In this document: piece after piece, positions 17,046 through 25,988 of the stretch | Position numbering within the stretch: position 1 is the first letter of the stretch | Layout: each line of letters starts with the position of its first letter | From: Bacillus methanolicus MGA3 | GTDB taxonomy: Bacteria; Bacillota; Bacilli; Bacillales; Cytobacillaceae | Direction: 5' to 3' | Assembly: GCF_000724485.1 (NCBI RefSeq) | Contig: NZ_CP007739.1 | Coordinates: forward strand, 2,760,001-2,824,000 | DNA length: 64,000 bases | Program-made: the position numbers and the translations under genes | Notes under the pieces: model-generated | What the model was told of the DNA's origin: nothing | Databases searched by the model: none | What the model saw: only the letters and a program-made list of their open reading frames with translations

Positions 17046-17174
17046 ATGGTGTACCTCAACATCGTCCAAGCTAAGGTGAATTTGTATCCCCATAACCCAA
17101 AAAACGCTATTCTTTTTGTAGAAATATACAGGAAGGATGACGTTTTTTATGAATTTTCATTTCAGACGAAATGA
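17046..17174 (+). CDS. Possible 42-residue protein of unknown function
   Basis: ATG at 17046 with GAGGTG about 9 bases upstream opens MVYLNIVQAKVNLYPHNPKN and ends VFYEFSFQTK. No motif is recognised. The stop overlaps the first codon of the IS231-type remnant, so the frame might have been cut by that insertion. Confidence 0.35.
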   Translation: MVYLNIVQAKVNLYPHNPKNAILFVEIYRKDDVFYEFSFQTK

Positions 17175-17332
17175 ATCTCTTTTCCCAGGAACTTCGAAGC
17201 TCCTTATCTTCATCTTCTCTTCAAGAATTAGCTAAAGAAGTTGGTTTTGTTCAACGTACAAGTAAATATCAAGCACAAGAATTAATTGCTTTATGTGTAT
17301 GGCTTAGTCAGCAGGTCACGAGGCACCCCTGA
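17171..17332 (+). pseudogene. N-terminal remnant of IS231/IS4-family transposase
   Basis: 53 codons (MNLFSQELRSSL..., then LAKEVGFVQR, LIALCVWLSQ) match the N-terminal helical region of IS231-type (IS4 family) transposases of Bacillus. The frame ends at 17332, long before the DDE catalytic domain, and no later part of the transposase is visible. It is a truncated relic. Confidence 0.7.
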
Positions 17333-17525
17333 TAAAAGATTATACCATTTTACATGAATTGGAATCATTAGTAATGCAATTAAATAGTATCTATTAGATA
17401 AATGTGGAATTTTCCTGTCAGTTGAGAAGTTTGGCCAGTCCACCCTTTCTTAAAAACATACCTTAAAGGTAGGAATCACATATTTAGCCATTCTCCAATA
17501 CTCAATAGGAAGGAGGTAAAGTAGT

Positions 17526-17693
17526 ATGTGCTTTGGTTCTTGCGGTTATGGTTATGCAGCGCCTGCAGCTCCTAACTATGGCGTCAATTTTGCATTAATT
17601 GTTATCTTATTCGTCTTATTCATTTTACTCATCATTGTAGTATGTATGTTCTTGTACAGGCATCTATTAAGTTCCTGCAAAGTAAAAATTTGA
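17526..17693 (+). CDS. YjcZ-family sporulation protein (55 aa)
   Basis: 55 residues: a Cys/Gly/Tyr-rich head MCFGSCGYGYAAPAAP, then [23 protein letters not shown] as the single membrane helix, and a basic tail. AAGGAGG lies about 9 bases before the ATG at 17526. It is the third YjcZ-type gene here and the only one on the plus strand. The tail (RHLLSSCKVKI) is longer than in the others and may be read-through into degraded sequence. Confidence 0.75.
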   Translation: MCFGSCGYGYAAPAAPNYGVNFALIVILFVLFILLIIVVCMFLYRHLLSSCKVKI

Positions 17694-17931
17694 ATCCCCT
17701 TTCCTTGATTTGCAAACTGAATAAATAATTAATAAACATCATCTTTAAAGAGCCTATAGGTTCTCTTTCAGCTTATTAATTTTTCGACAAGTTAAAACCC
17801 TGCCAAACGGCAAGGAATACTTACAGGATGATAGCTGGAGACGTGAAGGAACTGAGTAATGATCAAACATCAATATTAATAAAGCATAGTTTAGTAATAC
17901 AACAAATAAATTTTCAGGAGGAAAAAACAGA

Positions 17932-18401
17932 TGTAGACGAACCGTTGGCGGTGCAAATTGGGACAAAGCTAAAAAGAAAGTCGCCCGTATACACGAAAAA
18001 ATAGCCGATGCAAGAAAGGATTTTTTAGACAAGGTTTCAACCGATATTGTCAAAAACCACGACATTATCGGAATGGAAGATTTGTCTATAGCTAATATGC
18101 TAAAGAGTCGTTCTCTTGCCAAAGCAATTAGTGAAGCATCATGGTCGCAATTCAAGACCATGATTGAGTACAAAGCAAAATGGTACGGCAAACAAGTTGT
18201 GACCGTTGCAAAAACTTTCCTTCCAGTCAGCTTTGTTCTTTTTGCGGCTATCAAAACAAAGACGTTAAAAATCTTGGATTGCGTGAATGGGACTGTCCTT
18301 CTTGCGGAACCCATCATAATCGAGATATTAACGCAAGTATCAATCTTAAAAATGAAGCTATAAGACTTTTAACCGCAGGGACTGCGGGGCTAGCCTACTA
18401 A
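17932..18401 (+). pseudogene. tnpB: IS605/IS200-family TnpB relic with frameshift
   Basis: The C-terminal half of an OrfB/TnpB RNA-guided nuclease. It includes RRTVGGANW, the GMEDL segment (RuvC-II glutamate), [22 protein letters not shown], then after a 1-base deletion near 18220 the zinc finger CSFCG...CPSCG and the Ruv[13 protein letters not shown], ending [11 protein letters not shown]. The N-terminal half and RuvC-I are missing. Both the truncation and the frameshift make it inactive. The following 80 bases resemble an IS605 right end. Confidence 0.88.
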
Positions 18402-18483
18402 GATAACCGAAGGTTACTTCGGTGTTCGTAGGAATCTCCCGCTTCAAACAACCCGTCAGGGTGTTAAGCGGTGAGTAGTTCAA
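18402..18483 (+). mobile_element. IS605-type right end (omega-RNA scaffold region)
   Basis: Directly after the tnpB stop lie a hairpin (CCGAAGG.TACTTCGG) and then a CCCGCTTCAAACAACCC...TTAAGCGG structure ending near GTAGTTCAA. This pattern is typical of the subterminal palindromes at right ends of IS200/IS605 elements, which also give rise to the 3' omega RNA. The left end was not found. Confidence 0.6.
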
Positions 18484-18616
18484 TTTTTAAATCGTTCTAC
18501 TAACATAGAAACTTAAATACTCTTGTGTTTAAATGTTTCCAATTTTTTTAAACTGACAAACTCCAAGTTAATCTTTATTTCATATAGTGTATTGACTAAC
18601 AGAAAGAGGTGAGGAA

Positions 18617-18799
18617 ATGCCGCAATATCACTACCCTGGCTACCAATACTATCCATATGGACAATTGCACCAACCATGGTATCATGGATATCCCCATTAC
18701 GGATATTATCATGGATACCATCATCCCTATCACGGATACCATCATGGACACCATCATCCCCATTACGGACATCATTATGGATACCATCATCAATATTGA
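18617..18799 (+). CDS. His/Tyr/Gly-rich small protein (60 aa)
   Basis: 60 residues in which His and Tyr make up more than half, arranged as degenerate HGYHH / PHYGYYHG units. An AGAGGTGAGG site precedes the ATG at 18617. Such HYG-rich proteins occur in Bacillus spores and could bind metal or be cross-linked through tyrosines; that is inference. Overlapping frames on both strands are products of the repeat. A bidirectional terminator follows at 18860-18881. Confidence 0.7.
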   Translation: MPQYHYPGYQYYPYGQLHQPWYHGYPHYGYYHGYHHPYHGYHHGHHHPHYGHHYGYHHQY

Positions 18800-18859
18800 T
18801 TCCGCCAACACAATCATTGCAGTCCAAAATAAAAGGCGGTTCTTAGATAATTTAAAAAG

Positions 18860-18881
18860 GCCTGACCACAATGCGTCAGGC
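18860..18881. terminator. Bidirectional terminator
   Basis: GCCTGAC/GTCAGGC stem with an 8-base loop. TTTT lies on the plus side and AAAAA upstream, so it can end both the His/Tyr-rich gene and the convergent GNAT operon. Confidence 0.8.
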
Positions 18882-18929
18882 ACTTTTGTTTAATCATAAT
18901 TAAAAAGGAAATCCATCTCTTACATTCTA

Positions 18930-19601
18930 TTACAAAGGCAATAAAGCAATTGTTTCACGTGAGCGAATATCTTCTATCATTTTTACCCATTCCTGTGGTT
19001 TTGCGGAAAGCACAGAATAATAAGTTGTAAGGAAATCTGCAACAAGACTAGCTGGAAGTTCCGTAACGCTTTCGTCCATCGGCATAAAGCAAAGATCCAG
19101 CCCCGAAACAGCCTCTCCGTTATTCTCCCATGAAGGATGCACATACGAAAGATCAAGTCGCTTATAGCCAAGGTGTGAAAGCACTTCGCGGCGAACGTAT
19201 GGATCCATTGGTTTTACGCCGCCAAATTCATAGTTTTCCACTTGGTAAGGGTCATAGATTTCAGCAAACATACCAAATAACTGATTTCCATTTTCTTTTG
19301 CAAGGTTTTGCAAATCTTTTAAACGATTTTGGGCAAGAAAGCGGCCAATGCTTAAGCCAGGTTTTCCAATGATCGTAAAATCAGTCATCGCAATGTTCCA
19401 GTCTTTGTAGTAGCGGTATTCCGTCGCTCCTACTACCTCATCCTCATGAACCGCTACAAACACACGGATATCCGGGTCTTCTAAAGGTTCTTTCCATAGA
19501 TCGAACTCTAAAACTTCTTCAGGAGGAAATACCTCTTTCATTAAATTATGAAGTTTTGAAAACAACGGATCTTCAATGCTCGTTATGCGTACATATTCCA
19601 T
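18930..19601 (-). CDS. GNAT family N-acetyltransferase
   Basis: 223 residues with a GNAT-like order: an early VFPPEEVLEF segment, VFVAVHEDEVVGATEYRYY as the central strand pair, and a long C-terminal part with few hallmarks. The acetyl-CoA loop is weak, so it may be a divergent member. It is last in a three-gene operon with another GNAT protein (25 bases upstream) and a nitrilase. A GGAGGATG site supports the ATG at 19601. Confidence 0.65.
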   Translation of the reverse strand: MEYVRITSIEDPLFSKLHNLMKEVFPPEEVLEFDLWKEPLEDPDIRVFVAVHEDEVVGATEYRYYKDWNIAMTDFTIIGKPGLSIGRFLAQNRLKDLQNLAKENGNQLFGMFAEIYDPYQVENYEFGGVKPMDPYVRREVLSHLGYKRLDLSYVHPSWENNGEAVSGLDLCFMPMDESVTELPASLVADFLTTYYSVLSAKPQEWVKMIEDIRSRETIALLPL

Positions 19602-19626
19602 TTGCCATCCTCCAATGCAAAATTTT

Positions 19627-20307
19627 TTATTTAAATGGATTTTTCCATTCCATTAATGCAGCATATCCGCATGATTCTTCGTCTTCCAGATAATTTTCCA
19701 CAACCCCGATCGGCATTCGGCCACATCGCAGCAAGAAAGTAATAACAGGATCTTTTAATTCTCCCTTGACAACTGCTTGCAAATACTCACTAGCTGACAT
19801 TTCATCCGCTTTCTTGTGATAGCCGGGCATCCGTCCGCCGCCGAGCAGCCTGTCAAGCCCTTTTTGAATCACGACATGGTACATTGACTGCATCATTATT
19901 TTTCCAAGCCCGAGCTTTCTGTATTTAGGCCGGACACTGATATCAACAATGTACAAAGTATTTCCATTTGGATTATGATTGCGGATATAGCCGTTATCGG
20001 TAACTTCTTCCCACGTGTGGTTCGGATGTTCAGGGTCAAAATCAGTTATTAGGCCTGTGAGAGACCCTGCTAACTCGCCATTCACTTCGATGCACAATGC
20101 CCCCTCAGGGAACAAGGTGACATGATTTTTCAACTGTTCCTTATTCCACCATAACTCTGATGGAAACGGCGGAGGAAAGCATTCTGATTGAATTTGAATA
20201 AGGTCATCAAAATCTTCCTCTGTATAGTTGCGAACTACAGCCGGCAAAGGGCGATCTTGATCATAAACATATATTTCACTGCGGTAAATAATGTTACGAT
20301 CCTTCAA
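19627..20307 (-). CDS. GNAT N-acetyltransferase paired with nitrilase (YhcX N-part-like)
   Basis: 226 residues of GNAT fold. Central strands (TLYIVDISVRPKYRKLGLG) contain the acetyl-CoA binding R-x-x-G-x-G-type loop, followed by GRMPGYHKKADEM. It starts with TTG at 20307, whose GGAGGTG site lies inside the end of the nitrilase gene; the coding regions overlap 14 bases. In B. subtilis YhcX the two activities are one fused chain, so here they appear as separate, translationally coupled subunits. They probably act on the same nitrogenous metabolite, whose identity is unknown. Confidence 0.82.
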   Translation of the reverse strand: MKDRNIIYRSEIYVYDQDRPLPAVVRNYTEEDFDDLIQIQSECFPPPFPSELWWNKEQLKNHVTLFPEGALCIEVNGELAGSLTGLITDFDPEHPNHTWEEVTDNGYIRNHNPNGNTLYIVDISVRPKYRKLGLGKIMMQSMYHVVIQKGLDRLLGGGRMPGYHKKADEMSASEYLQAVVKGELKDPVITFLLRCGRMPIGVVENYLEDEESCGYAALMEWKNPFK

Positions 20308-21172
20308 CTTCGTTCACCTCCCAATCCGGGTAAAGATCAGTTCTGCGGTCGCGCCAAGTTGTAACAGATCCCCGCTCGCGCACTTTGTACAGAAGATCTA
20401 AATCAAGATCAGCTGTAATAATCATATCGTCGTTTATTTCACCTTCTGCCAAAATTCCTTTTGGCGGGAACGGAATATCATTCGGTGTAATAATAGCTGC
20501 CTGTCCGAAATTCGCGCGCATAAAATCAACAGTCGGCAAGGAGCCGATTGTTCCAGTTACAACGACATACACTTGATTTTCTATTGCTCTTGCATGGCTA
20601 GTGTAGCGCACACGGTGGAAGCCATGGCGGTCATCCGTACAAGATGGGCAAAAGATAATATCCGCTCCTTTTGCCTTTGCCATCCGGACGATTTCCGGAA
20701 ATTCAATATCATAACAAGTAAGGAGGGCAATTTTTCCCTTCTCTGTGTCAAAGATGCGGAAATCTTCACCAGGCGCCATATTCCATTCATTAACTTCCGT
20801 TGGAGTGATATGCAGCTTTGCCTGTTCTTCTATTCTTCCGTCCGGATAAAATAAATGAGCTACATTATAGAGGCGGTCATTTCTGCGAATGACATGGGTG
20901 CCGCCAATAATATGCGTGTTTGTTTCTTTAGCGAAGTTTGAAAAAAGAGTTCGGTATTGCTCCGTGAAATCAGGTAATTTGTCAATTGGCAGCCCTCTTC
21001 CATCCTTGCTTCCGATCGATAAAAGCTGCGTCGTAAAGAATTCAGGAAAAAGAATAAATTCCGCATCAAATTCCTGAGCGGTTTTTATATAATGTTCGCA
21101 TTGTCTTGCGAACTCATCAAACGAATTTATTGTATGCAAATGATATTGAACGGCTGAAACCCGAATTTTCAA
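20294..21172 (-). CDS. Carbon-nitrogen hydrolase (nitrilase superfamily)
   Basis: 292 residues from a TTG at 21172 preceded by GGGGGATTGAG; the longer frame to 21250 adds an implausible leader. The catalytic triad is visible: Glu in ILFPEFF, Lys in EQAKLHITPTE, and Cys in LLTCYDIEFPE. Such enzymes hydrolyse amides or nitriles of small metabolites in the cytosol. It leads an operon with two GNAT acetyltransferases, an arrangement equivalent to the YhcX fusion, which fits sequential acetylation and deamidation. Confidence 0.88.
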   Translation of the reverse strand: MKIRVSAVQYHLHTINSFDEFARQCEHYIKTAQEFDAEFILFPEFFTTQLLSIGSKDGRGLPIDKLPDFTEQYRTLFSNFAKETNTHIIGGTHVIRRNDRLYNVAHLFYPDGRIEEQAKLHITPTEVNEWNMAPGEDFRIFDTEKGKIALLTCYDIEFPEIVRMAKAKGADIIFCPSCTDDRHGFHRVRYTSHARAIENQVYVVVTGTIGSLPTVDFMRANFGQAAIITPNDIPFPPKGILAEGEINDDMIITADLDLDLLYKVRERGSVTTWRDRRTDLYPDWEVNEVEGS

Positions 21173-21411
21173 CTCAATCCCCCCTATATGGATTCTAATT
21201 ATCATATTATTTTCTATATTGTGATTATGAGACATTTTTTTCATTATCACAAGTACTGACTTTTGTGTTATATGGTTACAAAAAAGTAACTACCTTTTTT
21301 AACGAACTGTCAAGGCACAAGACTTATCATGGGAAGGAACAATCATAAGCGTATTTCAAATTACAGATATGTTAATAATGGTCGAAGAATACTTGTTTTG
21401 AGGTGAAAAGT

Positions 21412-22401
21412 GTGTCCCGGCGTTTTTATGCAAATTTCTTGCGACTTCCAATTGTATTACGAACCCTTTTCTTGGCATTATCGGCCATCATCTTTTTTGG
21501 CGCCCTGATCCATATAATTGAGCCCTCAACATTTCCGTCCATTTTTGACGGAATCTGGTGGGCAATTGTCACGACATCAACAGTCGGATACGGTGACTTT
21601 GCCCCCGAAACAATTCCAGGACGAATAGCCGGAATATTTTTAATCCTGACAGGGGCAGGGTTTTTGTCATTTTTCTTTGTGAATTTAGCTACAGCAACTG
21701 TTACAAGGCAAAACGCATATTTTGAAGGAAAGGTGGCATTCAAAGGAATGGGGCATTTAATTATCATCGGATGGAACGAGCGTTCAAGAGAAATTATCGA
21801 TCATTTATCGAACGGCGGACCTAATAAACAAATTATTTTAATTGACGAAACTCTTGAATCAAATCCAATGCCAAGCAAACTTCATTTTGTAAAAGGAAGA
21901 GCCAATCTGGATGAAACTTTAATAAAAGCAAACATTTTTAAAGCAGAAAAAGTGTTAATTACGTCTGACCAACATAAAGATGAATTGCATGCCGATATGT
22001 TCTCAATTCTTACCCTTTTGACGATTAAAGGATTATGTCCCTCTGTTCATTGTATTGTTGAAGTGTTGACAACTGAACAGATGGCCAATGCAAAGCGTGC
22101 CGGAGCTGACGAAATTATTCAATCGAACGTCCTGACTAGTTTTGTGATGGTGAATAGCATAACAGCTAAGAGAAAAATTCCATCAATAATAGAACTGCTG
22201 CGCCAGCTTGATGGAGGAAAACTGACTTTATCTGCAGCGGCCGACAATTTAATCGGCAAATCCTTCAAAGAGGCTTCCTCATTATTATTGGCAGAAGGAA
22301 TTTTGATCGTTGGAATAAAAAGAGGAGAGGAAACTTTTGTAAACCCCTCCCATCCGTTTATTATTTCTAAAGATGATCAATTGCTGGAAATTATTCGTTA
22401 A
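21412..22401 (+). CDS. yugO: Potassium channel with RCK/TrkA-N domain (YugO)
   Basis: About 329 residues. Two transmembrane helices flank a pore loop with the K+ selectivity filter TVGYG (STVGYGDFAPETI). A Rossmann-type RCK domain follows (MGHLIIIGWNERSREIIDHL) with a C-terminal TrkA-C-like region. GTG at 21412 is chosen since AGGTGAAAA precedes it. In B. subtilis YugO is the K+ channel used in electrical signalling and biofilm formation; there it is preceded by mstX, which is absent here. It is convergent with yugN, overlapping by 4 bases. Confidence 0.92.
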   Translation: MSRRFYANFLRLPIVLRTLFLALSAIIFFGALIHIIEPSTFPSIFDGIWWAIVTTSTVGYGDFAPETIPGRIAGIFLILTGAGFLSFFFVNLATATVTRQNAYFEGKVAFKGMGHLIIIGWNERSREIIDHLSNGGPNKQIILIDETLESNPMPSKLHFVKGRANLDETLIKANIFKAEKVLITSDQHKDELHADMFSILTLLTIKGLCPSVHCIVEVLTTEQMANAKRAGADEIIQSNVLTSFVMVNSITAKRKIPSIIELLRQLDGGKLTLSAAADNLIGKSFKEASSLLLAEGILIVGIKRGEETFVNPSHPFIISKDDQLLEIIR

Positions 22402-22805
22402 TCAAATAATAAAACAGATTCTAATTCATTCACGAGCGACTTTCCAATATTAACATATTTTTCTGGAAAGCCAGCATCCTTATCGACTGGTTCCGAAAAT
22501 TGGTTAAAAGATGCAAAAGTATTTCCAACAATAGCATGATCATCCAGCCCGCTCTCGTATAAATGAGAAAGCAGATAAGGCCTGCCTACCATCACAGTGC
22601 AGCCATGGGAATCAAGCTGACCATCAATCGCTCTAAACGGAATCCTTAAAAATTGATACCCTGCTTCATCATCAATTTTATAATCAAATGAACCATGATC
22701 ATAATCCCAGTTGCCGCCAATCGAATATCCGAGAGGCTTTAATAACTGTTCAAGCTTGTACAGTTCAAAATGTTTTCCTTCTATCCTTGAAGAGATTTCA
22801 TACAT
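22398..22805 (-). CDS. yugN: YugN-like family protein
   Basis: 135 residues starting MYEISSRIEGKHFELYKLEQ with an AAAGGTGGG ribosome binding site; the upstream extension of the frame lies in the pgi terminator. It matches the YugN family of Bacillus by sequence and by position between yugO and pgi. The function is unknown; the fold is predicted soluble. Confidence 0.87.
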   Translation of the reverse strand: MYEISSRIEGKHFELYKLEQLLKPLGYSIGGNWDYDHGSFDYKIDDEAGYQFLRIPFRAIDGQLDSHGCTVMVGRPYLLSHLYESGLDDHAIVGNTFASFNQFSEPVDKDAGFPEKYVNIGKSLVNELESVLLFD

Positions 22806-22868
22806 TGTTTTCCCACCTTTCCTAACATATTCTTTAGTTTTTCCTTTAAAAAATTTTTTAATAAAAAA

Positions 22869-22893
22869 AGTGCTGACACTAAAAGTCAGCACT
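22869..22893 (-). terminator. Terminator of pgi
   Basis: AGTGCTGAC/GTCAGCACT 9-bp stem with a 7-base loop, followed on the minus strand by T7; it lies 10 bases past the pgi stop codon. Confidence 0.88.
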
Positions 22894-22902
22894 CTATTAT
22901 CG

Positions 22903-24252
22903 TTATTTCAAGCGTTTTTCAAGCTCCGCTTTTTTCTCTTCAAAGCCAGGTTTTCCGAGCAAGGCAAACATGTTTGCTTTATAAGCTTCAACTCCAGGCT
23001 GATCAAATGGATTAACGCCAAGCAAGTATCCGCTCATCGCACATGCCTTTTCAAAGAAGTACACTAAATAACCGAATGTATATTCATCCAACTGCGGAAT
23101 GGAAACAACAAGGTTAGGCACTCCTCCATCTGTATGCGCAAGCAATGTTCCTTCGAATGCCTTGTTATTAACGAAATCAACGGTTTTGCCGGCAAGGTAA
23201 TTCAAGCCATCAAGGTCGGTTGCTTCTTCTTCAATCGTTAATTCATGGCGCGGCTTTTCAACTTTTAGGATTGTTTCAAATAAATCGCGCCGGCCTTCCT
23301 GGATATATTGGCCTAATGAGTGAAGGTCCGTTGAGAAATTTGCTGAAGCCGGGAAAATGCCTTTTTGGTCTTTCCCTTCGCTTTCGCCAAATAATTGTTT
23401 CCACCATTCTGCAAAATATTGAAGGGCAGGTTCGTAGTTAATAAGCATTTCAATTGTTTTGCCTTTATTGTAAAGAATGTTTCTTACTGCAGCATACTGA
23501 TAAGCAAGGTTTTCTTCAAGCTCTGATTTTCCGAAATCCACTCGTGCCTGGGCTGCCCCTTTCATCATCGCTTCAATATCGGCTCCACTGACTGCAATAG
23601 GAAGAAGACCTACAGCAGTCAACACAGAGTAGCGTCCGCCTATGTCGCCAGGAATAACGAAAGACTCATATCCTTCTTCATTGGCAAGAGTTTTTAGAGC
23701 TCCTTTTGCTATATCTGTGGTTGCATAAATGCGTTTGCGCGCCTCTTCCACACCATATTTTTCCTGAAGCAATTTACGGAAAATCCGAAATGCAATCGCT
23801 GGTTCCGTAGTCGTACCTGATTTGGAGATGACATTGATGGAGAAATCCTTTCCTTCCAGCAGGTCCATGATGTCTTTCATATAAGTGGAACTAATATTAT
23901 TTCCGACAAACAAAATTTGCGGGGTGCTTCGTTTTTCTTTCGGCAGGGCGTTATAAAAGCTGTGCTGCAGCATTTCAATTGCTGCTCTGGCACCTAAGTA
24001 CGAACCGCCGATACCGATCACTAATAATACATCTGAATCACTTTTTATTTTTTCCGCCGCTTTTTGAATACGGGCAAACTCTTCTTTATCATAATCAACC
24101 GGCAGATCAATCCAACCTAAAAAATCACTCCCTGTTCCGGTTTTTTCATGCAGAGAATGATGAGCTACCTTTACCATATCTCTTAAGTATGTAAGTTCAT
24201 GTTCACGAAAAAACCCAAGGGCTTTCGAGTAATCAAAGCGAACGTGCGTCAT
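22903..24252 (-). CDS. pgi: Glucose-6-phosphate isomerase
   Basis: 449 residues, the usual length for the Bacillus enzyme. It interconverts glucose-6-phosphate and fructose-6-phosphate in glycolysis. Signatures include [31 protein letters not shown] (phosphate binding), [17 protein letters not shown] (family signature), and the C-terminal QPGVEAYK with the catalytic lysine. Gene order (yugN-pgi-yugJ) matches B. subtilis. It has its own terminator. Confidence 0.97.
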   Translation of the reverse strand: MTHVRFDYSKALGFFREHELTYLRDMVKVAHHSLHEKTGTGSDFLGWIDLPVDYDKEEFARIQKAAEKIKSDSDVLLVIGIGGSYLGARAAIEMLQHSFYNALPKEKRSTPQILFVGNNISSTYMKDIMDLLEGKDFSINVISKSGTTTEPAIAFRIFRKLLQEKYGVEEARKRIYATTDIAKGALKTLANEEGYESFVIPGDIGGRYSVLTAVGLLPIAVSGADIEAMMKGAAQARVDFGKSELEENLAYQYAAVRNILYNKGKTIEMLINYEPALQYFAEWWKQLFGESEGKDQKGIFPASANFSTDLHSLGQYIQEGRRDLFETILKVEKPRHELTIEEEATDLDGLNYLAGKTVDFVNNKAFEGTLLAHTDGGVPNLVVSIPQLDEYTFGYLVYFFEKACAMSGYLLGVNPFDQPGVEAYKANMFALLGKPGFEEKKAELEKRLK

Positions 24253-24358
24253 ATCTGACCCTCCGATAAATTATTTACAACTTCACTTTATCGAATGCTT
24301 TCTTGTTTATCAAGAACATAAAAGAGAATACCCCGGAAAAATAACGGTCTTTAAAAGA

Positions 24359-25522
24359 TTATAAAGATGCGCGATAAATAGCTAGAATATCTTCGCGAGT
24401 TAATTTTTTGAAGTTGCCAATTTCACCTTCCAACATTACTTTATCAGCCATTTCTTCAAGTTTGCTGTCATCAATGCCATAATCCGCTAACCGTGCAGGG
24501 GCGCCAATGCTGTTCCAGAACTCCCGTAATTTTTCAATACCTTCGAGTCCAACTTCTTCGTCTGTTTTTCCTTCAGGATTCACACCGAAAACACGAAATG
24601 CGAGCTGTTTAAAACGCTCTGGTTTTACTTTCAAATTATGTTTCATCCAGTTAGGGAAAAGGATGGCTAAGCCGCCGCCATGAGGGATATCATAAACAGC
24701 TGATACAGCATGCTCAATTTTGTGTGTTGCCCAATCCCCGCGGAAACCCATTGAAAGCATTCCGTTTAATGCCATTGTACCGCAATAAAGAATCGTTGAC
24801 CTGTGTTCATAGCTTTCAAGATTTTCAAGCAATTTCGGTGCAGCTTCCATCACAGTTATCAATAAAGATTCACACATGCGATCTTGAAAAGGAGTATTCT
24901 CCTCTGGATGGAAATAGTGTTCAAATACATGCGACATTATGTCCACGATTCCAAATACAGTTTGATCTCTTGGAACCGTATATGTATTTTCAGGCTCAAG
25001 TATGGAGAACTTCGGAAATACTGCCGGGCTTGACCAGGCACGTTTTTCGTTTAATTCCCAATTAGTGATAACAGATCCGGAATTCATTTCCGATCCAGTT
25101 GCTGCAAGTGTTAAAACTGTGCCGAAAGGAAGAGCTTCTTTCACTTTGGCATTTTTAATTACGAAATCCCATGGATCTCCTTCATATTTCACTCCGGCAG
25201 CAATTGCTTTCGTACAGTCAATGACACTTCCGCCGCCAACTGCAAGGATAAATTCGATTCCTTCTTTCTTACATATTTCTACACCTTTCCGGACAGTAGA
25301 AATTCGCGGGTTTGGCTCAACTCCTGATAGTTCAAAAATTTCCGCATTGATTTCTTCTAAATAATTAACAACTCTGCCGTAAAGGCCATTTCGCTTTATA
25401 CTGCCTCCACCGTATACAAGAAGGACTTTTTTTCCATATTGAGGAATTTCAGTTTTTAGCTGCTCCAATTGGTTGCTTCCAAAAATTAATTTTGTAGGAT
25501 TCCAATATGTAAAATTCTCCAT
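24359..25522 (-). CDS. yugJ: Iron-containing alcohol dehydrogenase (YugJ/butanol dehydrogenase type)
   Basis: 387 residues of the group III Fe-dependent ADH family. The NAD-binding [13 protein letters not shown] and [15 protein letters not shown] motifs, and the metal-binding region [13 protein letters not shown] with [18 protein letters not shown], are present. It reduces aldehydes such as butanal with NAD(P)H, probably in redox balancing. B. subtilis carries the paralogous pair yugJ-yugK here; only one copy is present in this window, so the exact orthologue is a choice between the two. Confidence 0.92.
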   Translation of the reverse strand: MENFTYWNPTKLIFGSNQLEQLKTEIPQYGKKVLLVYGGGSIKRNGLYGRVVNYLEEINAEIFELSGVEPNPRISTVRKGVEICKKEGIEFILAVGGGSVIDCTKAIAAGVKYEGDPWDFVIKNAKVKEALPFGTVLTLAATGSEMNSGSVITNWELNEKRAWSSPAVFPKFSILEPENTYTVPRDQTVFGIVDIMSHVFEHYFHPEENTPFQDRMCESLLITVMEAAPKLLENLESYEHRSTILYCGTMALNGMLSMGFRGDWATHKIEHAVSAVYDIPHGGGLAILFPNWMKHNLKVKPERFKQLAFRVFGVNPEGKTDEEVGLEGIEKLREFWNSIGAPARLADYGIDDSKLEEMADKVMLEGEIGNFKKLTREDILAIYRASL

Positions 25523-25689
25523 AAATGATCAACCTCCTTAATCTAATTATACGCTCTTTTCTAAAAGAATGTTGCTTTTTGAAAACTCATGAAACATTGT
25601 TGCAATTCAATTATATATTCTATAATGAATATTTTCGAAAAAGATGTATCAACCTAAAGACGAATCTATTTCAAAAGGAGGACTCTAAT

Positions 25690-25923
25690 ATGAGCGCCAT
25701 TCAACGAATTGCATTAGTTCTTACGATTATTGGAGCTATTAACTGGGGGTTAATCGGCTTTTTCCAATTTGATTTAATCGCAGCTATGTTTGGTGGACAA
25801 GATGCTGCCCTATCAAGAATTATTTACGGTTTAGTAGGAATTGCCGGTCTAATTAATCTCGGTCTCCTGTTTGTTCCTAACGAACGAGAAGATGAAGCTG
25901 CAGAAGCAAGACCAACAAGGTAA
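25690..25923 (+). CDS. yuzA: DUF378 membrane protein YuzA
   Basis: 77 residues: MSAIQRIALVLTIIGAINWG, with the family GAINWGL motif and two membrane helices, ending in a charged tail. AAAAGGAGG is spaced well before ATG 25690; the longer upstream frame is not coding. YuzA proteins are uncharacterised. Position next to the yugJ-type gene agrees with B. subtilis. Confidence 0.9.
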   Translation: MSAIQRIALVLTIIGAINWGLIGFFQFDLIAAMFGGQDAALSRIIYGLVGIAGLINLGLLFVPNEREDEAAEARPTR

Positions 25924-25931
25924 AAGGGCAA

Positions 25932-25962
25932 AAGAACCTTACTCAAGAGAGGCAAGGTTCTT
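25932..25962. terminator. Terminator between yuzA and rocD
   Basis: AAGAACCTT/AAGGTTCTT stem with a 13-base loop followed by TTTATTTT; it can serve both convergent genes. Confidence 0.8.
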
Positions 25963-25988
25963 TTATTTTACTATAAACCGAAATGCTT

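Noticed and set aside
17754..18317. 187-codon minus-strand frame
   Set aside because: It is antisense to the TnpB relic, whose homology is clear on the plus strand.
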